A stretch of 64,000 nt of DNA from Betaproteobacteria bacterium. GTDB lineage: Bacteria > Pseudomonadota > Gammaproteobacteria > Burkholderiales > JAEUOS01. The notes below the pieces were generated by a model. That model was given only the letters and a program-made list of their open reading frames with translations. It did no database searches and had not been told where the DNA came from. Made by a program: the position numbers and the translations under genes. Location: contig JAQGMJ010000087.1 of assembly GCA_028292405.1 (NCBI GenBank), positions 124,001 to 188,000 of the forward strand, in the 5' to 3' direction. Below, piece by piece: positions 6,718 to 15,709 of this stretch. The stretch's first letter is position 1; the number at the start of each line of letters is the position of its first letter.

Positions 6718-8654
6718 GGGAATTTTCCTTGGTTCAGCCACGCTTCAAACATCAGAACGTTCCACAGAAAATGCTGCTGGTTGCGCCGCCCCGACTGATG
6801 CTCATCCCAGGCTCGGCGCACCGCCTCGACTCGCAAAAAGCCCTCGTTGCGCAATCTGACCGGGTCCAGCAACTCTTCCGCCCAGAGTTTGAGTGGGCCA
6901 CGCAGCCAGCTGTCGATCGGCACGCCGAAACCCATTTTCGGCCGCTCGATCAGGGCCGCGGGAACGTGGCGATACAGCACCTGCTTGAGCAACCATTTTC
7001 CCACACCATTGTGAATTTTCTGTTCGATAGGCAACCGAAAAGCGAATTCGGCAACCCGGTGGTCGAGAAAAGGCGCCCGCCCCTCCAAACCGACGGCCAT
7101 GGTGGCCCGGTCGACCTTGGCCAGGATGTCGTCGGCCAGGTAACCGCGGGCATCGGCCAGCATCATGTTGTCGGCCAGGCTGCGGCCCGCAGCGCTCCAC
7201 AGCGCGTGCTCTCCGGCCGGCAATCCTTCCGCCACCCCCAACACCAGCGACTCGCGCTCGCGGTACTGCGCGGTTAGCCAGGCATAGGCCTGGCGGCCGT
7301 CGCGCGCCTGCATCAGGTCGGCCACCTTGTAAAGTTTGTCGCCCGGCTGCGCCATCTGGACGCGCCGCGGCAGGATCTTCCATAGGCTGTCCCAGGCCCG
7401 GGGCGACAGGGCATGGACGCCCGCGCCGGCCAGCGCACGGACGAAATCCGGCATGCCGTTCATCGGCTTCCAGTATTTGTCGGCCCAGACGTACCGGTTG
7501 TATCCGCCGAACAGTTCATCCCCGCCGTCACCGGAGAGACTTACCGTGACGTGGGTGCGCGCCAGTTTGGCCACCAGGTAGGTGGGGATCTGCGAGGAAT
7601 CGGCGAAGGGCTCGTCGAACATGCGCGGCAGCAGGGGGATGACGGCGCGCGCCTCGTCCGGCGTGACGTAGAGCTCGGTATGGTGGGTGCCGAGGTGGCC
7701 GGCGACCGCCTTGGCGTGCTCGGCCTCGTTGTAACCCGCCTCGTTGAAGCCGATGGAAAAAGTGCGCACCGGCCGCGCCGACTGCGCCTGCATCAGCGCG
7801 ACAATGGCCGAAGAATCGACGCCGCCGGAAAGAAAGGCCCCGACCGGGACGTCGGCTACCATCTGCCCGGCGATCGCCTGCTTCAGCAATATTTCGAGTT
7901 GGTCTATCGCCTCGGCGTCTTCCAACTGCAGCGCGGGCTGCGCCGCCACCGCTTCGAGCGACCAGTAAGGCTCGGGCGCCAGTTCGAGGACGCGGGCGGC
8001 GTCGCGCAGGGAAATGCGCAGGCAGCAGGCGGCCGGCAATTTTTTGACGTTATGGTAGATCGAGCGCGGCGCCGGCACCGCGGCGTGGCGCATGTAGGCA
8101 TCGAGCGCGGTCCGGTCGATTTCACCGCTCCAGCCGGGGACGGCCATCAGCGCCTTCAGTTCGGAGCCGAACAGCAGCGCCCCGCCAGCGACGCCGTAGT
8201 ACAGGGGCTTTTCGCCGAGGCGGTCGCGCGCCAGGGTGAGCACGCGCTCCTTGGCATCCCACAGCGCGATCGAAAACATGCCGACGGCGCGCTTGAGCGC
8301 CGCCGTCAGGCCCCAGGTTTCGATCGCCTCGAGCAGCACCTCGGTATCGGAATGACCGCGCCAAGCCGTGGGCGGCAGCCCGGCGCGCAGTTCTTCGTAG
8401 TTGTAGATTTCGCCGTTGAAGACGGTGACGAAGCGCCCGGAATGGCTGGCCATCGGCTGCGCGCCGGCAGGCGACAGATCGATGATCGACAGGCGGCGAT
8501 GGGCCAGCGCCACGCCGCAGGCGGCGTGGCTCCAGACGCCGTCGGCATCCGGGCCACGGTGGGCAATGGCGCCGGACATGGCCAGCGCGCGCGCTTCAAG
8601 CTCCCGCGGCGCCAGGCCCGGGTTGAACTGCAGCAGGCCGGCGATGCCACACAT
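6714..8654 (-). CDS. asnB: AsnB-type glutamine-dependent amidotransferase
   Basis: Class-II glutamine amidotransferase with an asparagine-synthetase domain, 646 residues. The N terminus MCGIAGL exposes Cys2 as the glutaminase nucleophile; RLSIIDLS and NGEIYNYEELR follow. The ATP-pyrophosphatase loop is LSGGVDSS near residue 270. In O-antigen loci this family (WbpS/WbmI-type) usually amidates a hexosaminuronic acid rather than making free asparagine. The next gene upstream encodes a UDP-HexNAc dehydrogenase that would supply that acid, which favours this role. True asparagine synthetase activity remains possible. It overlaps manC by 4 bp and lies 9 bp after the dehydrogenase. Confidence 0.9.
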   Translation of the reverse strand: MCGIAGLLQFNPGLAPRELEARALAMSGAIAHRGPDADGVWSHAACGVALAHRRLSIIDLSPAGAQPMASHSGRFVTVFNGEIYNYEELRAGLPPTAWRGHSDTEVLLEAIETWGLTAALKRAVGMFSIALWDAKERVLTLARDRLGEKPLYYGVAGGALLFGSELKALMAVPGWSGEIDRTALDAYMRHAAVPAPRSIYHNVKKLPAACCLRISLRDAARVLELAPEPYWSLEAVAAQPALQLEDAEAIDQLEILLKQAIAGQMVADVPVGAFLSGGVDSSAIVALMQAQSARPVRTFSIGFNEAGYNEAEHAKAVAGHLGTHHTELYVTPDEARAVIPLLPRMFDEPFADSSQIPTYLVAKLARTHVTVSLSGDGGDELFGGYNRYVWADKYWKPMNGMPDFVRALAGAGVHALSPRAWDSLWKILPRRVQMAQPGDKLYKVADLMQARDGRQAYAWLTAQYRERESLVLGVAEGLPAGEHALWSAAGRSLADNMMLADARGYLADDILAKVDRATMAVGLEGRAPFLDHRVAEFAFRLPIEQKIHNGVGKWLLKQVLYRHVPAALIERPKMGFGVPIDSWLRGPLKLWAEELLDPVRLRNEGFLRVEAVRRAWDEHQSGRRNQQHFLWNVLMFEAWLNQGKFP

Positions 8655-8663
8655 AGGGGATTT

Positions 8664-9959
8664 CTACAAGCGCCAGAAGGTGTGGCCGGCGGCGCGCACG
8701 GCAACGGGATCGAGTACCGACTTGACGTCGACGATGCAGGCACCGGCGCGCACCTTGGCACAAAGTTGCTGCAGAGGCAGCGCGCGGAATTCACGGTGCG
8801 CCACCGCCACCACCAGGGCATCGGCGGGCGGCAGTTCGTCGAAGCTCGAGAGGGTGACGCCATATTCATGCAGGGCCGCCGCGGCTCCGGCGTGCGGGTC
8901 GTGCACGTTCACCTTGATGCCGTAGCTTTGCAGTTCGCGGATGATGTCGATCACCCGCGAGTTGCGCAGGTCGGGGCAGTCTTCCTTGAACGTCAGGCCC
9001 AGCATATTGACGCTGGCGCCGGCGATCGGGCAGCCGGAGGCGATCATCAGCTTGACGGTTTTTTCGGCGACGAATTTACCGACGCCGTCGTTGATGCGCC
9101 GTCCGGCGAGGATCACCTCCGGGTGGTACCCGGTCATCTGCGCCTTGTGCGTCAGGTAATACGGGTCGACGCCGATGCAGTGGCCGCCGACTAGGCCCGG
9201 CTTGAAGGGCAGGAAGTTCCATTTGGTACCGGCGGCGGCCAAGACCTCGGCGGTGTCCAGCCCGAGCCGGTCGAAAATGATCGCCAGTTCGTTCATGAAG
9301 GCGATGTTGATGTCGCGCTGGCTGTTTTCGATCACCTTGGCGGCTTCGGCGACGCGTATCGAGGAGGCGCGGTAGACGCCCGCGGTGACCACGCTGGCGT
9401 AGAGCTGCGCCACCGCCTCCAGGGTCCCGGGCGTGTCGCCGGAGACGATCTTCAGGATCTTGGTGAAAGTATGTTCGCGGTCGCCCGGGTTGATGCGCTC
9501 GGGCGAATAGCCGACGTTGAAGTCGGCTTTCCATTTCATCCCGGAATGCTTTTCGATTACCGGGACGCAGACTTCCTCGGTGGCGCCGGGGTAGACGGTG
9601 GATTCGAACACCACGGTGGCGCCGCGGCGCATGTGGCGGCCTGCAGCTTCGCTGGCACCAATCAACGGGCCGAAGTCGGGATTGTGCGCGTCGTCCACCG
9701 GCGTGGGCACGGCGACGATGATGACATCGGCGTCTTTAAGCAGCGCCGGGTCAGTGGTGTATTCGAGGCCGGAGGCGGCGCGCATTTCGGCGTCGCCCAG
9801 TTCGCCGGTGGGGTCCGACCCCGCCTTGTAGGCAGCGATCTTCTCGGCGGCCATGTCGTAGCCGATCACCCGGTAGCGTGCACCGAAAGCGACAGCGAGC
9901 GGCAGGCCGACGTAACCCAGGCCGATGACGCCTACCGTTTTGAATTCTTTTTGGGTCAT
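8664..9959 (-). CDS. UDP-N-acetyl-hexosamine 6-dehydrogenase (WbpO/TviB-like)
   Basis: NAD-dependent four-electron oxidation of the C6 hydroxyl of a UDP-sugar to a uronic acid. The 431-residue chain shows the N-terminal Rossmann loop VIGLGYVGLPLAVAFG (res ~11-26). The catalytic cysteine is in GGHCIGVDPYYL near residue 270, and the C-terminal UDP-binding domain includes GLTFKEDCPDLRNS. The sequence resembles TviB/WbpO (UDP-GalNAc or UDP-GlcNAc) more than UDP-glucose dehydrogenase; the exact sugar is inference. With the adjacent epimerase and AsnB protein it forms a short path to an epimerised, amidated HexNAcA. Confidence 0.92.
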   Translation of the reverse strand: MTQKEFKTVGVIGLGYVGLPLAVAFGARYRVIGYDMAAEKIAAYKAGSDPTGELGDAEMRAASGLEYTTDPALLKDADVIIVAVPTPVDDAHNPDFGPLIGASEAAGRHMRRGATVVFESTVYPGATEEVCVPVIEKHSGMKWKADFNVGYSPERINPGDREHTFTKILKIVSGDTPGTLEAVAQLYASVVTAGVYRASSIRVAEAAKVIENSQRDINIAFMNELAIIFDRLGLDTAEVLAAAGTKWNFLPFKPGLVGGHCIGVDPYYLTHKAQMTGYHPEVILAGRRINDGVGKFVAEKTVKLMIASGCPIAGASVNMLGLTFKEDCPDLRNSRVIDIIRELQSYGIKVNVHDPHAGAAAALHEYGVTLSSFDELPPADALVVAVAHREFRALPLQQLCAKVRAGACIVDVKSVLDPVAVRAAGHTFWRL

Positions 9960-9974
9960 CTAAGCGCGGCGCCT

Positions 9975-10982
9975 TCAGACCTTGTGATATTCGCGGTGCC
10001 AGGCGACGTAGCGCTTGATACCGTCGGGCAGTGGCGTGGCGGGGCGAAAGCCGACCGCGCTTTCCAGATCGTCGGTATCGGCGCTGGTCTCGGCGACATC
10101 GCCCGGCTGCATCGGCATGAAGTTGAACAGCGCCTTTTTACCGACGGCGGCTTCGATCAGGCCGATCATGTCCATCAGGGGCACCGGGGTGTTGTTGCCG
10201 ATGTTGAAGACACGGAAAGGCGCGGCGCTTTTCGCCGGATCGTCATAGCTGTGCGGGCCGACGGGCGCGGCCTGCGGCACGTGGTCGAGTACCCGCACCA
10301 CGCCTTCGACGATGTCGTCGATATAGGTGAAGTCGCGGCGCATCTGGCCGTTGTTGAACACGTTGATCGGCCGGCCGGCGAGGATCGCGTCGGTGAACAG
10401 CGCCATCGACATGTCGGGCCGGCCCCAGGGACCGTAGACGGTGAAAAAGCGCAGGCCGGTGGTCGGCAGGCTGAACAAGTGGCTGTAGCTGTGCGCCATC
10501 AGTTCGTTGGCGCGCTTGGTGGCGGCGTACAGGCTGACCGGGTGGTCGATGGCGTCGTGGGTCGAGAAGGGTTGCTTGGCGTTGGCGCCGTAGACGCTGG
10601 AACTGCTGGCATAGACCAGGTGGGCGGTCTGCTGCGCGCGGCAGCATTCCAGCATGTTGATGAAGGCCGTCAGGTTGGCGCTGACGTAGGCATGCGGATT
10701 GACCAGCGAATAGCGCACCCCCGCCTGCGCGGCCAGGTGCAGCACGCGGTCGAAGCGATGGCCGGCGAATACTTCCTTCAGCGCGCCATGGTCGGCGAGA
10801 TCGAAGCGGTGGAACTCGAAGCCCGGCAGCGTACCGAGGTGCTTGAGGCGGTTTTCCTTGAGATTGACGTCGTAGTAGTCGTTGACGTTGTCAATGCCGA
10901 CGATCTCGTGGCCCGCCTTGAGCAGGCGCGCCGCCGAATTCATGCCGATGAAACCGGCGCAGCCGGTGACCAGAATCTTCAT
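9975..10982 (-). CDS. UDP-hexuronate/UDP-HexNAc 4-epimerase-like SDR
   Basis: Extended short-chain dehydrogenase that probably interconverts UDP-sugars at C4. Start at MKILVTGCAGFIG, whose ATG overlaps the previous gene's stop as ATGA; a longer in-frame start reads into that gene. The 335-residue chain has the TGCAGFIG NAD loop at residues 5-12, SSSVYG near 125 and an intact YAATK catalytic pair near 150. The insert 'LFTVYGPWGRPDM' and overall layout resemble UDP-glucuronate 4-epimerases (CapI/WbpP-like). It sits between a glycosyltransferase and the dehydrogenase, consistent with making UDP-GalA or UDP-GalNAcA. Confidence 0.9.
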   Translation of the reverse strand: MKILVTGCAGFIGMNSAARLLKAGHEIVGIDNVNDYYDVNLKENRLKHLGTLPGFEFHRFDLADHGALKEVFAGHRFDRVLHLAAQAGVRYSLVNPHAYVSANLTAFINMLECCRAQQTAHLVYASSSSVYGANAKQPFSTHDAIDHPVSLYAATKRANELMAHSYSHLFSLPTTGLRFFTVYGPWGRPDMSMALFTDAILAGRPINVFNNGQMRRDFTYIDDIVEGVVRVLDHVPQAAPVGPHSYDDPAKSAAPFRVFNIGNNTPVPLMDMIGLIEAAVGKKALFNFMPMQPGDVAETSADTDDLESAVGFRPATPLPDGIKRYVAWHREYHKV

Positions 10983-11878
10983 ACGCCGACCTTGTCCTGT
11001 CTTTTCATGTCCTGCTCTGATTGCAGCTTTTGCCACACCGCTTGCCAGGCGGCCAGCTCCGCCGGCGCCAGTTGCGCCTGCTTCTCGCCGCGCAGCCAGC
11101 GGTCCAGGCCAAGCGGCGCCGTCAGCAAATCAGCGGTGGTCTTCGCCACCTGAATTGCCAGCCCCTGTGCCACGCCGCCCCAGGCGCCATGGCTGGCACC
11201 GTCACGCGCGATGGCGCGCGCGGTGCAGGCGCGCCCGACCAGCAGCTTTTTCAGGCTGCGCGGCCCCTGCCGGTATCCAAGCAGCGTGGATTCGACGCAG
11301 GCAAAGCGGCTGTTGCGGTAGGAGCGGAGCAGCACTTCGTAGTCCTCGGCCCTTCGGTAATCCTGCGAGTAGGGGTAACGCTCGAACCAGGCGCGGCGCC
11401 CCAGCCAGGATGAATTCGGCAGGGCAAAACCGACCCATGGCGTGGCGCAGATCTGCTCATGCGTGAGATGCAGCGGAAAACGCCCGAACGCAGTGCCTTG
11501 CTGATTGAACATCAGGGCGCCGCAGCCGACGAGGTCGCATTCCGGATGCTCACGGATGAATTTTACCTGAGTGGCGAAGCGCTCCGGATACGCGATGTCG
11601 TCGGCGTCCAGCAGCGCGACGAATTTACCGCGCGCCAGGGCGATGCCCTGGTTGCGCCTGGGCGAGGGCCCGGCGTTGGCGCCGCCGCCGGCCAGGCGGA
11701 TGCGCGGGTCGGCGGCGGCGCGCACGACTTCGAGCGTGCGGTCAGTGGAGCCGTCGTCGACGATGATCAGTTCCCAGTCTTCGCAGGTTTGCCAGAACAG
11801 GGAACGCAGGGTCTGCGCCAGGGTGCGCTCGGCATTCATCACCGGCATCACCACGCTGATCAGCGGCGCGGCGCTCAT
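10979..11878 (-). CDS. family 2 glycosyltransferase
   Basis: Inverting GT-A transferase that adds a sugar to a lipid-linked glycan on the cytoplasmic face. The chosen ATG overlaps the stop of the preceding gene as ATGA, giving 299 residues. ISVVMPVMNAERTL opens the fold, VDDGSTD (res ~38-44) binds the nucleotide sugar, and LLDADDIAYPERF carries the DxD metal motif near residue 90. An open frame extends well upstream but is only the shadow of the neighbouring transferase. Donor and acceptor unknown. Confidence 0.9.
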   Translation of the reverse strand: MSAAPLISVVMPVMNAERTLAQTLRSLFWQTCEDWELIIVDDGSTDRTLEVVRAAADPRIRLAGGGANAGPSPRRNQGIALARGKFVALLDADDIAYPERFATQVKFIREHPECDLVGCGALMFNQQGTAFGRFPLHLTHEQICATPWVGFALPNSSWLGRRAWFERYPYSQDYRRAEDYEVLLRSYRNSRFACVESTLLGYRQGPRSLKKLLVGRACTARAIARDGASHGAWGGVAQGLAIQVAKTTADLLTAPLGLDRWLRGEKQAQLAPAELAAWQAVWQKLQSEQDMKRQDKVGV

Positions 11879-12681
11879 GTACGGCGAAACCGAAGGGCGT
11901 TGAAAGCGCCGTACAGGCCGGCCGCCTCCAGCAGCTTGCGCATCCAACGGCGCGCGCCGTAGCGCAAGCGCAGGCGCAGCGCGCCGGCGGCGCCGATGTA
12001 ACCGTGTTGCCTCAGGGCGCGGATCACCTCGTCGACCACCCAGGCGCGCTGGCGCACGCTTAAGCCCCCGCTGCGCATGCGCGTGATCACCGCATCGACA
12101 TGCACGGCGCCCAGCGCCGGAATGCCGCGCAGGAACAGTTCGTAGTCCATGCAGACGCGGTAGGAAATATCGAAATGCCCGAATTTCTCGAAATAGCGGC
12201 GGTGCATCAGCATGCTCGGATGGGTCAGCACGTTGCCGTCGAGCATGCGCGCACGCGAATAGGGTTCGCTGACGCGGTACATCAGCGCGCCGGTGTCGGG
12301 CTCGTGCAGGGTGATGTCGCCGTAGACCACGTCGGGCCAGCCGCGCGCCTGCGCGGCGGCCACCAGGTCGGCCAATGCGGCGGGCCTCGCCAGGGCGTCG
12401 TCGGCGTTGAGGAACAGGATGTAGTCGCCGCGCGCCCGCGCCACGCCCTTGTTGAAGGCGTCGGCAATGCCCTGGTCGGGTTCGCTGATCCAACCGGCGA
12501 GATTGGCTTCGTGGCGGCGGATGATCTCCACCGTGCCGTCAGTGGAACCGCCATCGATCAACCAGTGCTCGACCCGCGGGTGGGTCTGCGCCTGCACGCT
12601 GGCGATGGTTTCCTCGAGAAAGCGCTTGCCGTTGAACACCACGGTGATCACGCTCACCAGGGGCGTCTCGCCCGCGCTCAA
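11875..12681 (-). CDS. family 2 glycosyltransferase (TTG start)
   Basis: Second GT2 enzyme in tandem, 268 residues, WcaA-like. LVSVITVVFNGKRFL starts the fold, LIDGGSTDGT binds the donor near residue 40, and LFLNADDAL gives the DxD near 90. The conserved HPSMLMHR segment lies near residue 155. No ATG is available: translation probably starts at a TTG whose last bases form the TGA of the upstream gene (TTGA overlap). A rare start plus overlap suggests coupled, low-level synthesis. Both stop/start junctions of this gene are 4 bp. Confidence 0.88.
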   Translation of the reverse strand: MSAGETPLVSVITVVFNGKRFLEETIASVQAQTHPRVEHWLIDGGSTDGTVEIIRRHEANLAGWISEPDQGIADAFNKGVARARGDYILFLNADDALARPAALADLVAAAQARGWPDVVYGDITLHEPDTGALMYRVSEPYSRARMLDGNVLTHPSMLMHRRYFEKFGHFDISYRVCMDYELFLRGIPALGAVHVDAVITRMRSGGLSVRQRAWVVDEVIRALRQHGYIGAAGALRLRLRYGARRWMRKLLEAAGLYGAFNALRFRRT

Positions 12682-13613
12682 ATGCGGCTCCAGTAATTAC
12701 GGCCGCGCAGCCTGTCGCGCAGGTCATAGAGGAATTGCCCTAGGTCTTCGCGCCGCGGCAGGCGCGGCACGCGAATGCCGCCACCCTCCAGGCTATCGAC
12801 CAGGTTGCCCAGGGTACGCACATAGTTGCCGTAGAGTTCGCGCACCGGTGCGCTGATGCGGTAGCCGACGCAACACAGCACCTGGCGGTCCTTCACTAGA
12901 CGCAAGCCGTGGAAATGATAGAACACGGGCGCCAGCGGCGCGCGCGCCGCGAAAGAGGCCGCATTCCAGGGCGCGAGCGTCTTGTCGGTCTGCTCGAGAA
13001 CGTGCACCGCGTCGGCGAACCTGCGCGGCCATTCGTCGAGGTATTTCTGGTCGCCGAAGCGGCCCGGCTCGAAGCGGGCGAAGCACCATTCGAGGCATTG
13101 CGCCTGCCAGGAGCGCAGGACTTCGAGGCCGGGTTCGGTGCGGCGAAAGGTGATGAACTGCACGCAAAAGCGCCCGCTCTTGGCGGACATATCGTATTCC
13201 GGCGCGTAGGCGTGGTCGGTGATCTGCACGTGTTTGCCACTGCGTTCGAATTCGTCCAGCAGCAACTTGGGTGCGTCGAAGAAAAACAGGTCGGCGTCCA
13301 GGTAGGTGACGCGCTGCGCATCCGGTGCGCGCTCGAATACGGCGCTGAAGGTGAAGGGAGTCACCGTCCAGCAGTATTCACCGCGGGAGCGTCCCGGCTT
13401 GACGGCGCGCAGGGCTTCGGTTTCGAGCTCACGCAGGGGAATCAGGCTGACATCGGGCAGCGCCAGGGCCTGGAGCGATTGCTCGACTTCTTCGTCCATG
13501 CAGACGATCCACAGGCGGAAGCTGCCGGCCCCGGCGCGCTCCGACAACGAACGGTGCAGCGCCAGGCCCATGGCGAGAAACGCCTGGTCGAACAGCGTGA
13601 CGAAATGCTCCAC
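12678..13613 (-). CDS. GT8-like glycosyltransferase
   Basis: 311-residue GT-A-fold protein resembling retaining transferases of the GT8/galactinol-synthase type. It begins HFVTLFDQAFLAMGLALHRS, the usual donor-binding first strand and helix. YLDADLFFFD near residue 105 carries the DxD metal motif. FGDQKYLDEWP near residue 190 matches the conserved region where these enzymes close the active site. VFYHFHGLRL near 235 is the conserved histidine segment. It lies 7 bp after the aminotransferase gene and overlaps the next transferase. Donor unknown. Confidence 0.78.
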   Translation of the reverse strand: MEHFVTLFDQAFLAMGLALHRSLSERAGAGSFRLWIVCMDEEVEQSLQALALPDVSLIPLRELETEALRAVKPGRSRGEYCWTVTPFTFSAVFERAPDAQRVTYLDADLFFFDAPKLLLDEFERSGKHVQITDHAYAPEYDMSAKSGRFCVQFITFRRTEPGLEVLRSWQAQCLEWCFARFEPGRFGDQKYLDEWPRRFADAVHVLEQTDKTLAPWNAASFAARAPLAPVFYHFHGLRLVKDRQVLCCVGYRISAPVRELYGNYVRTLGNLVDSLEGGGIRVPRLPRREDLGQFLYDLRDRLRGRNYWSRI

Positions 13614-13620
13614 GCGCGGG

Positions 13621-14724
13621 CTACCGGAAGCCGTTGACGGCGTCGATCACGCGCGCCACCTGCGCCTCGTCCATCTGCGCGTGGCAGGGCAGCGACAGGC
13701 ATTGCGCGGCGTGCCGCTCGGTATGCGCCAGGCCGCGCGGATCGCGGCGCAAGTCCGCGCAGGGTTTTTGGTGATGCATCGGCACCGGATAGTGGATCAG
13801 CGCCTGCACGCCTTTTTCGCGCAGGTGCGCCTGCAGGCGCTCGCGATCCGCGCTCAGCACGACGAACAGATGATGGACGTGGTTTTCCGGCGCCACGGGC
13901 GCGGCCAGCGGACGCACCAGCGAATTGCGGATGCCCTCCGCCAGTTGCCCGGCGATGCGTCGGCGCCGGGTGGTGAACTCCTCCAGCCACTTCAGTTTGA
14001 CCAGCAGCAGAGCAGCCTGCAATTCGTCCAGGCGGCTGTTCATGCCGACTTCGGGATGGTGGTAACGCTCGCTTTGCCCGTAGTTGCGCAGGCGCGCGGC
14101 ATGCGCCGCCAGTTCGGCCGAGCCGGTGATCAGCGCGCCGGCGTCGCCGATGGCGCCGAGGTTTTTGGTCGGGTAAAAACTGTAGGCGCCGACGCTGCCG
14201 AAGGTGCCGGCGACGCCGCCCTGCCATTGCGCCAGGTGGGCTTGCGCGCAGTCTTCCACCAGGTGCAGCTTGCGTTCGGCGCAAAAGGCGGCCCAGGCGG
14301 GCATGTCGCCGATGCGGCCGTAGAGATGGACCGGCATCACTGCCTTGGTCGCCGGGCCGAGGGAACGTTCGACACTGGCAAGGTCGAGCAGGCCCGTGGC
14401 CGGGTCGATGTCGGCCAGCACCGGGGTGGCGCCGGCGCGCAGGATGGCCAGTACGGTGGCGAAGGCTGTCATCGGCGTGGTGACGACCTCGTCGCCGGCG
14501 CCGACACCCAAGGCGCGCAAACCGATTTCGATCGCGTCCATGCCATTGCCTACGCCCACCGCATGCGTTGTGCCGCAGGCGCGCGCCCAGGCGGCCTCGA
14601 AGGCGCCGACCTGCTTGCCCAGCACGTACCAGCCCGACTCGAACACATCGCGCGCGGCTTCCAGCATTTCTGCCCGTATGGCGGCCGGCTCGGCGCGGAA
14701 GTCGTTCATCACAACATCAGACAT
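13621..14724 (-). CDS. DegT/DnrJ/EryC1/StrS family sugar aminotransferase
   Basis: PLP-dependent aminotransferase acting on a nucleotide-linked keto-sugar, 367 residues from MSDVVMNDF. This ATG overlaps the previous gene's stop by 8 bp; an ATG 15 bp later is also possible. GNGMDAIEIGLRALG binds the cofactor phosphate. VEDCAQAH near residue 160 contacts the pyridine ring, and Lys in SFYPTKNLGA (near 190) forms the Schiff base. SRLDELQAALL is the family C-terminal contact. Its substrate could be the keto-sugar from the SDR immediately upstream, or a nonulosonate precursor made by the plus-strand arm. Confidence 0.9.
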   Translation of the reverse strand: MSDVVMNDFRAEPAAIRAEMLEAARDVFESGWYVLGKQVGAFEAAWARACGTTHAVGVGNGMDAIEIGLRALGVGAGDEVVTTPMTAFATVLAILRAGATPVLADIDPATGLLDLASVERSLGPATKAVMPVHLYGRIGDMPAWAAFCAERKLHLVEDCAQAHLAQWQGGVAGTFGSVGAYSFYPTKNLGAIGDAGALITGSAELAAHAARLRNYGQSERYHHPEVGMNSRLDELQAALLLVKLKWLEEFTTRRRRIAGQLAEGIRNSLVRPLAAPVAPENHVHHLFVVLSADRERLQAHLREKGVQALIHYPVPMHHQKPCADLRRDPRGLAHTERHAAQCLSLPCHAQMDEAQVARVIDAVNGFR

Positions 14725-15709
14725 AGTGCTCCAGATTGGCTTTGTAATACGCCAGGGTGCGCGCCAGGCCTTCGCGCAACGCGACGCGGGGCGCCCAGCC
14801 GATGTCGGCCGAAATTTTCTCGTATTTGCCGTAGTAGTCGCCGATGTCGATCGCCTTGCGCTCCGGCGGGAAGGGCACCAGCACCGCTTCGCCGGCGCCA
14901 TGCAATTCCACCATCAGTTGCGCCAGCGACAGGAGGCCGACGCGTTCGCTGCCACCGAGGTTGTAGACCTGTCCGGCGGCTGCCGGATCGACCGCTGCGG
15001 CAAGCATGGCATCGACCACGTCTTCGACGTAGTTGAAGTCACGCAGCTGCAGGCCGTCGCCGTAGACGGTGATCGGCTTGCCTTCGAGCAACTGGCGTAC
15101 CCAGATGCCGAGAAAGGTCTGGCGCGCGTCAACCACCCGCATGCAGGGGCCATAGGTATTGGTCAGGCGCAGGGCGCAGGCGCGGATGCCGTAGACGTTG
15201 TTGTAGAGCACGTGATACCACTCGCCGGCCATCTTGTTGATGCCATTGACGTCGACCGGGCGCAGCGGGTGCGCCTCGTCCACCGGCAGGTATTCGGGCT
15301 TGCCGTAGAGCTGGCGGGTGCTGGCGAAAACGACGCGGATGCCGGTATTGAACTGGCGGCAGGCTTCAAGGATGGAGAGTTGGGCGCGGCAGTTGATGTC
15401 GAGGTCGGCGTAGGGATTCTTCATCGAATCCAGGTGGCTGGTCTGCCCGGCCAGATTGAACAGGAAGTCCTGCCCGCGCACCAGGTAGCGCATGCCGTGC
15501 TCGTCGCGCACGTCGGCGATGTTGACGCGCAGCTTGTCTTCCAGGCCCGCAATGTTGAACAGGTTGCCGCCGTATTCGGGAATCAGGCTGTCGACCAGGG
15601 TGACGCGGGCGCCCGCCTCCACCAGCCGCCGCGCCAGTGCGGAGCCGATGAAGCCTAAGCCGCCGGTGATCAGCACCTGCGCGCCGCGATACTCCGCGAG
15701 TCGATTCAT
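14717..15709 (-). CDS. NAD-dependent epimerase/dehydratase family SDR with altered active site
   Basis: Extended SDR of about 330 residues with a normal NAD loop (LITGGLGFIGSALA, res ~12-25). The position of the catalytic YxxxK is occupied by DVNGINKMAGE: the lysine is kept but the tyrosine is asparagine. A serine/threonine pair is still present in FASTRQLYG. The rest (LRLTNTYGPCMR, FNYVEDVVDAMLAAA) is well conserved, so it is not decayed. I chose MNRLAEYRG as start because it gives the usual short lead to the Rossmann fold; an ATG 39 bp upstream is possible. Overlaps the aminotransferase by 8 bp, suggesting paired steps on one sugar. Confidence 0.82.
   Translation of the reverse strand: MNRLAEYRGAQVLITGGLGFIGSALARRLVEAGARVTLVDSLIPEYGGNLFNIAGLEDKLRVNIADVRDEHGMRYLVRGQDFLFNLAGQTSHLDSMKNPYADLDINCRAQLSILEACRQFNTGIRVVFASTRQLYGKPEYLPVDEAHPLRPVDVNGINKMAGEWYHVLYNNVYGIRACALRLTNTYGPCMRVVDARQTFLGIWVRQLLEGKPITVYGDGLQLRDFNYVEDVVDAMLAAAVDPAAAGQVYNLGGSERVGLLSLAQLMVELHGAGEAVLVPFPPERKAIDIGDYYGKYEKISADIGWAPRVALREGLARTLAYYKANLEHYV

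Noticed and set aside
5278..6798. Long plus-strand open frame over manC
   Set aside because: Antisense shadow of manC; high GC leaves stop codons rare. It has no ribosome site or domain, and the minus-strand protein is certain.
7413..9194. Long plus-strand open frame over asnB and the dehydrogenase
   Set aside because: Spans two well-supported genes on the opposite strand with His/Gly/Ala/Arg-rich composition typical of shadow frames.
9471..11153. 560-residue plus-strand open frame
   Set aside because: Shadow of the dehydrogenase and epimerase genes; no motif and no start signal.
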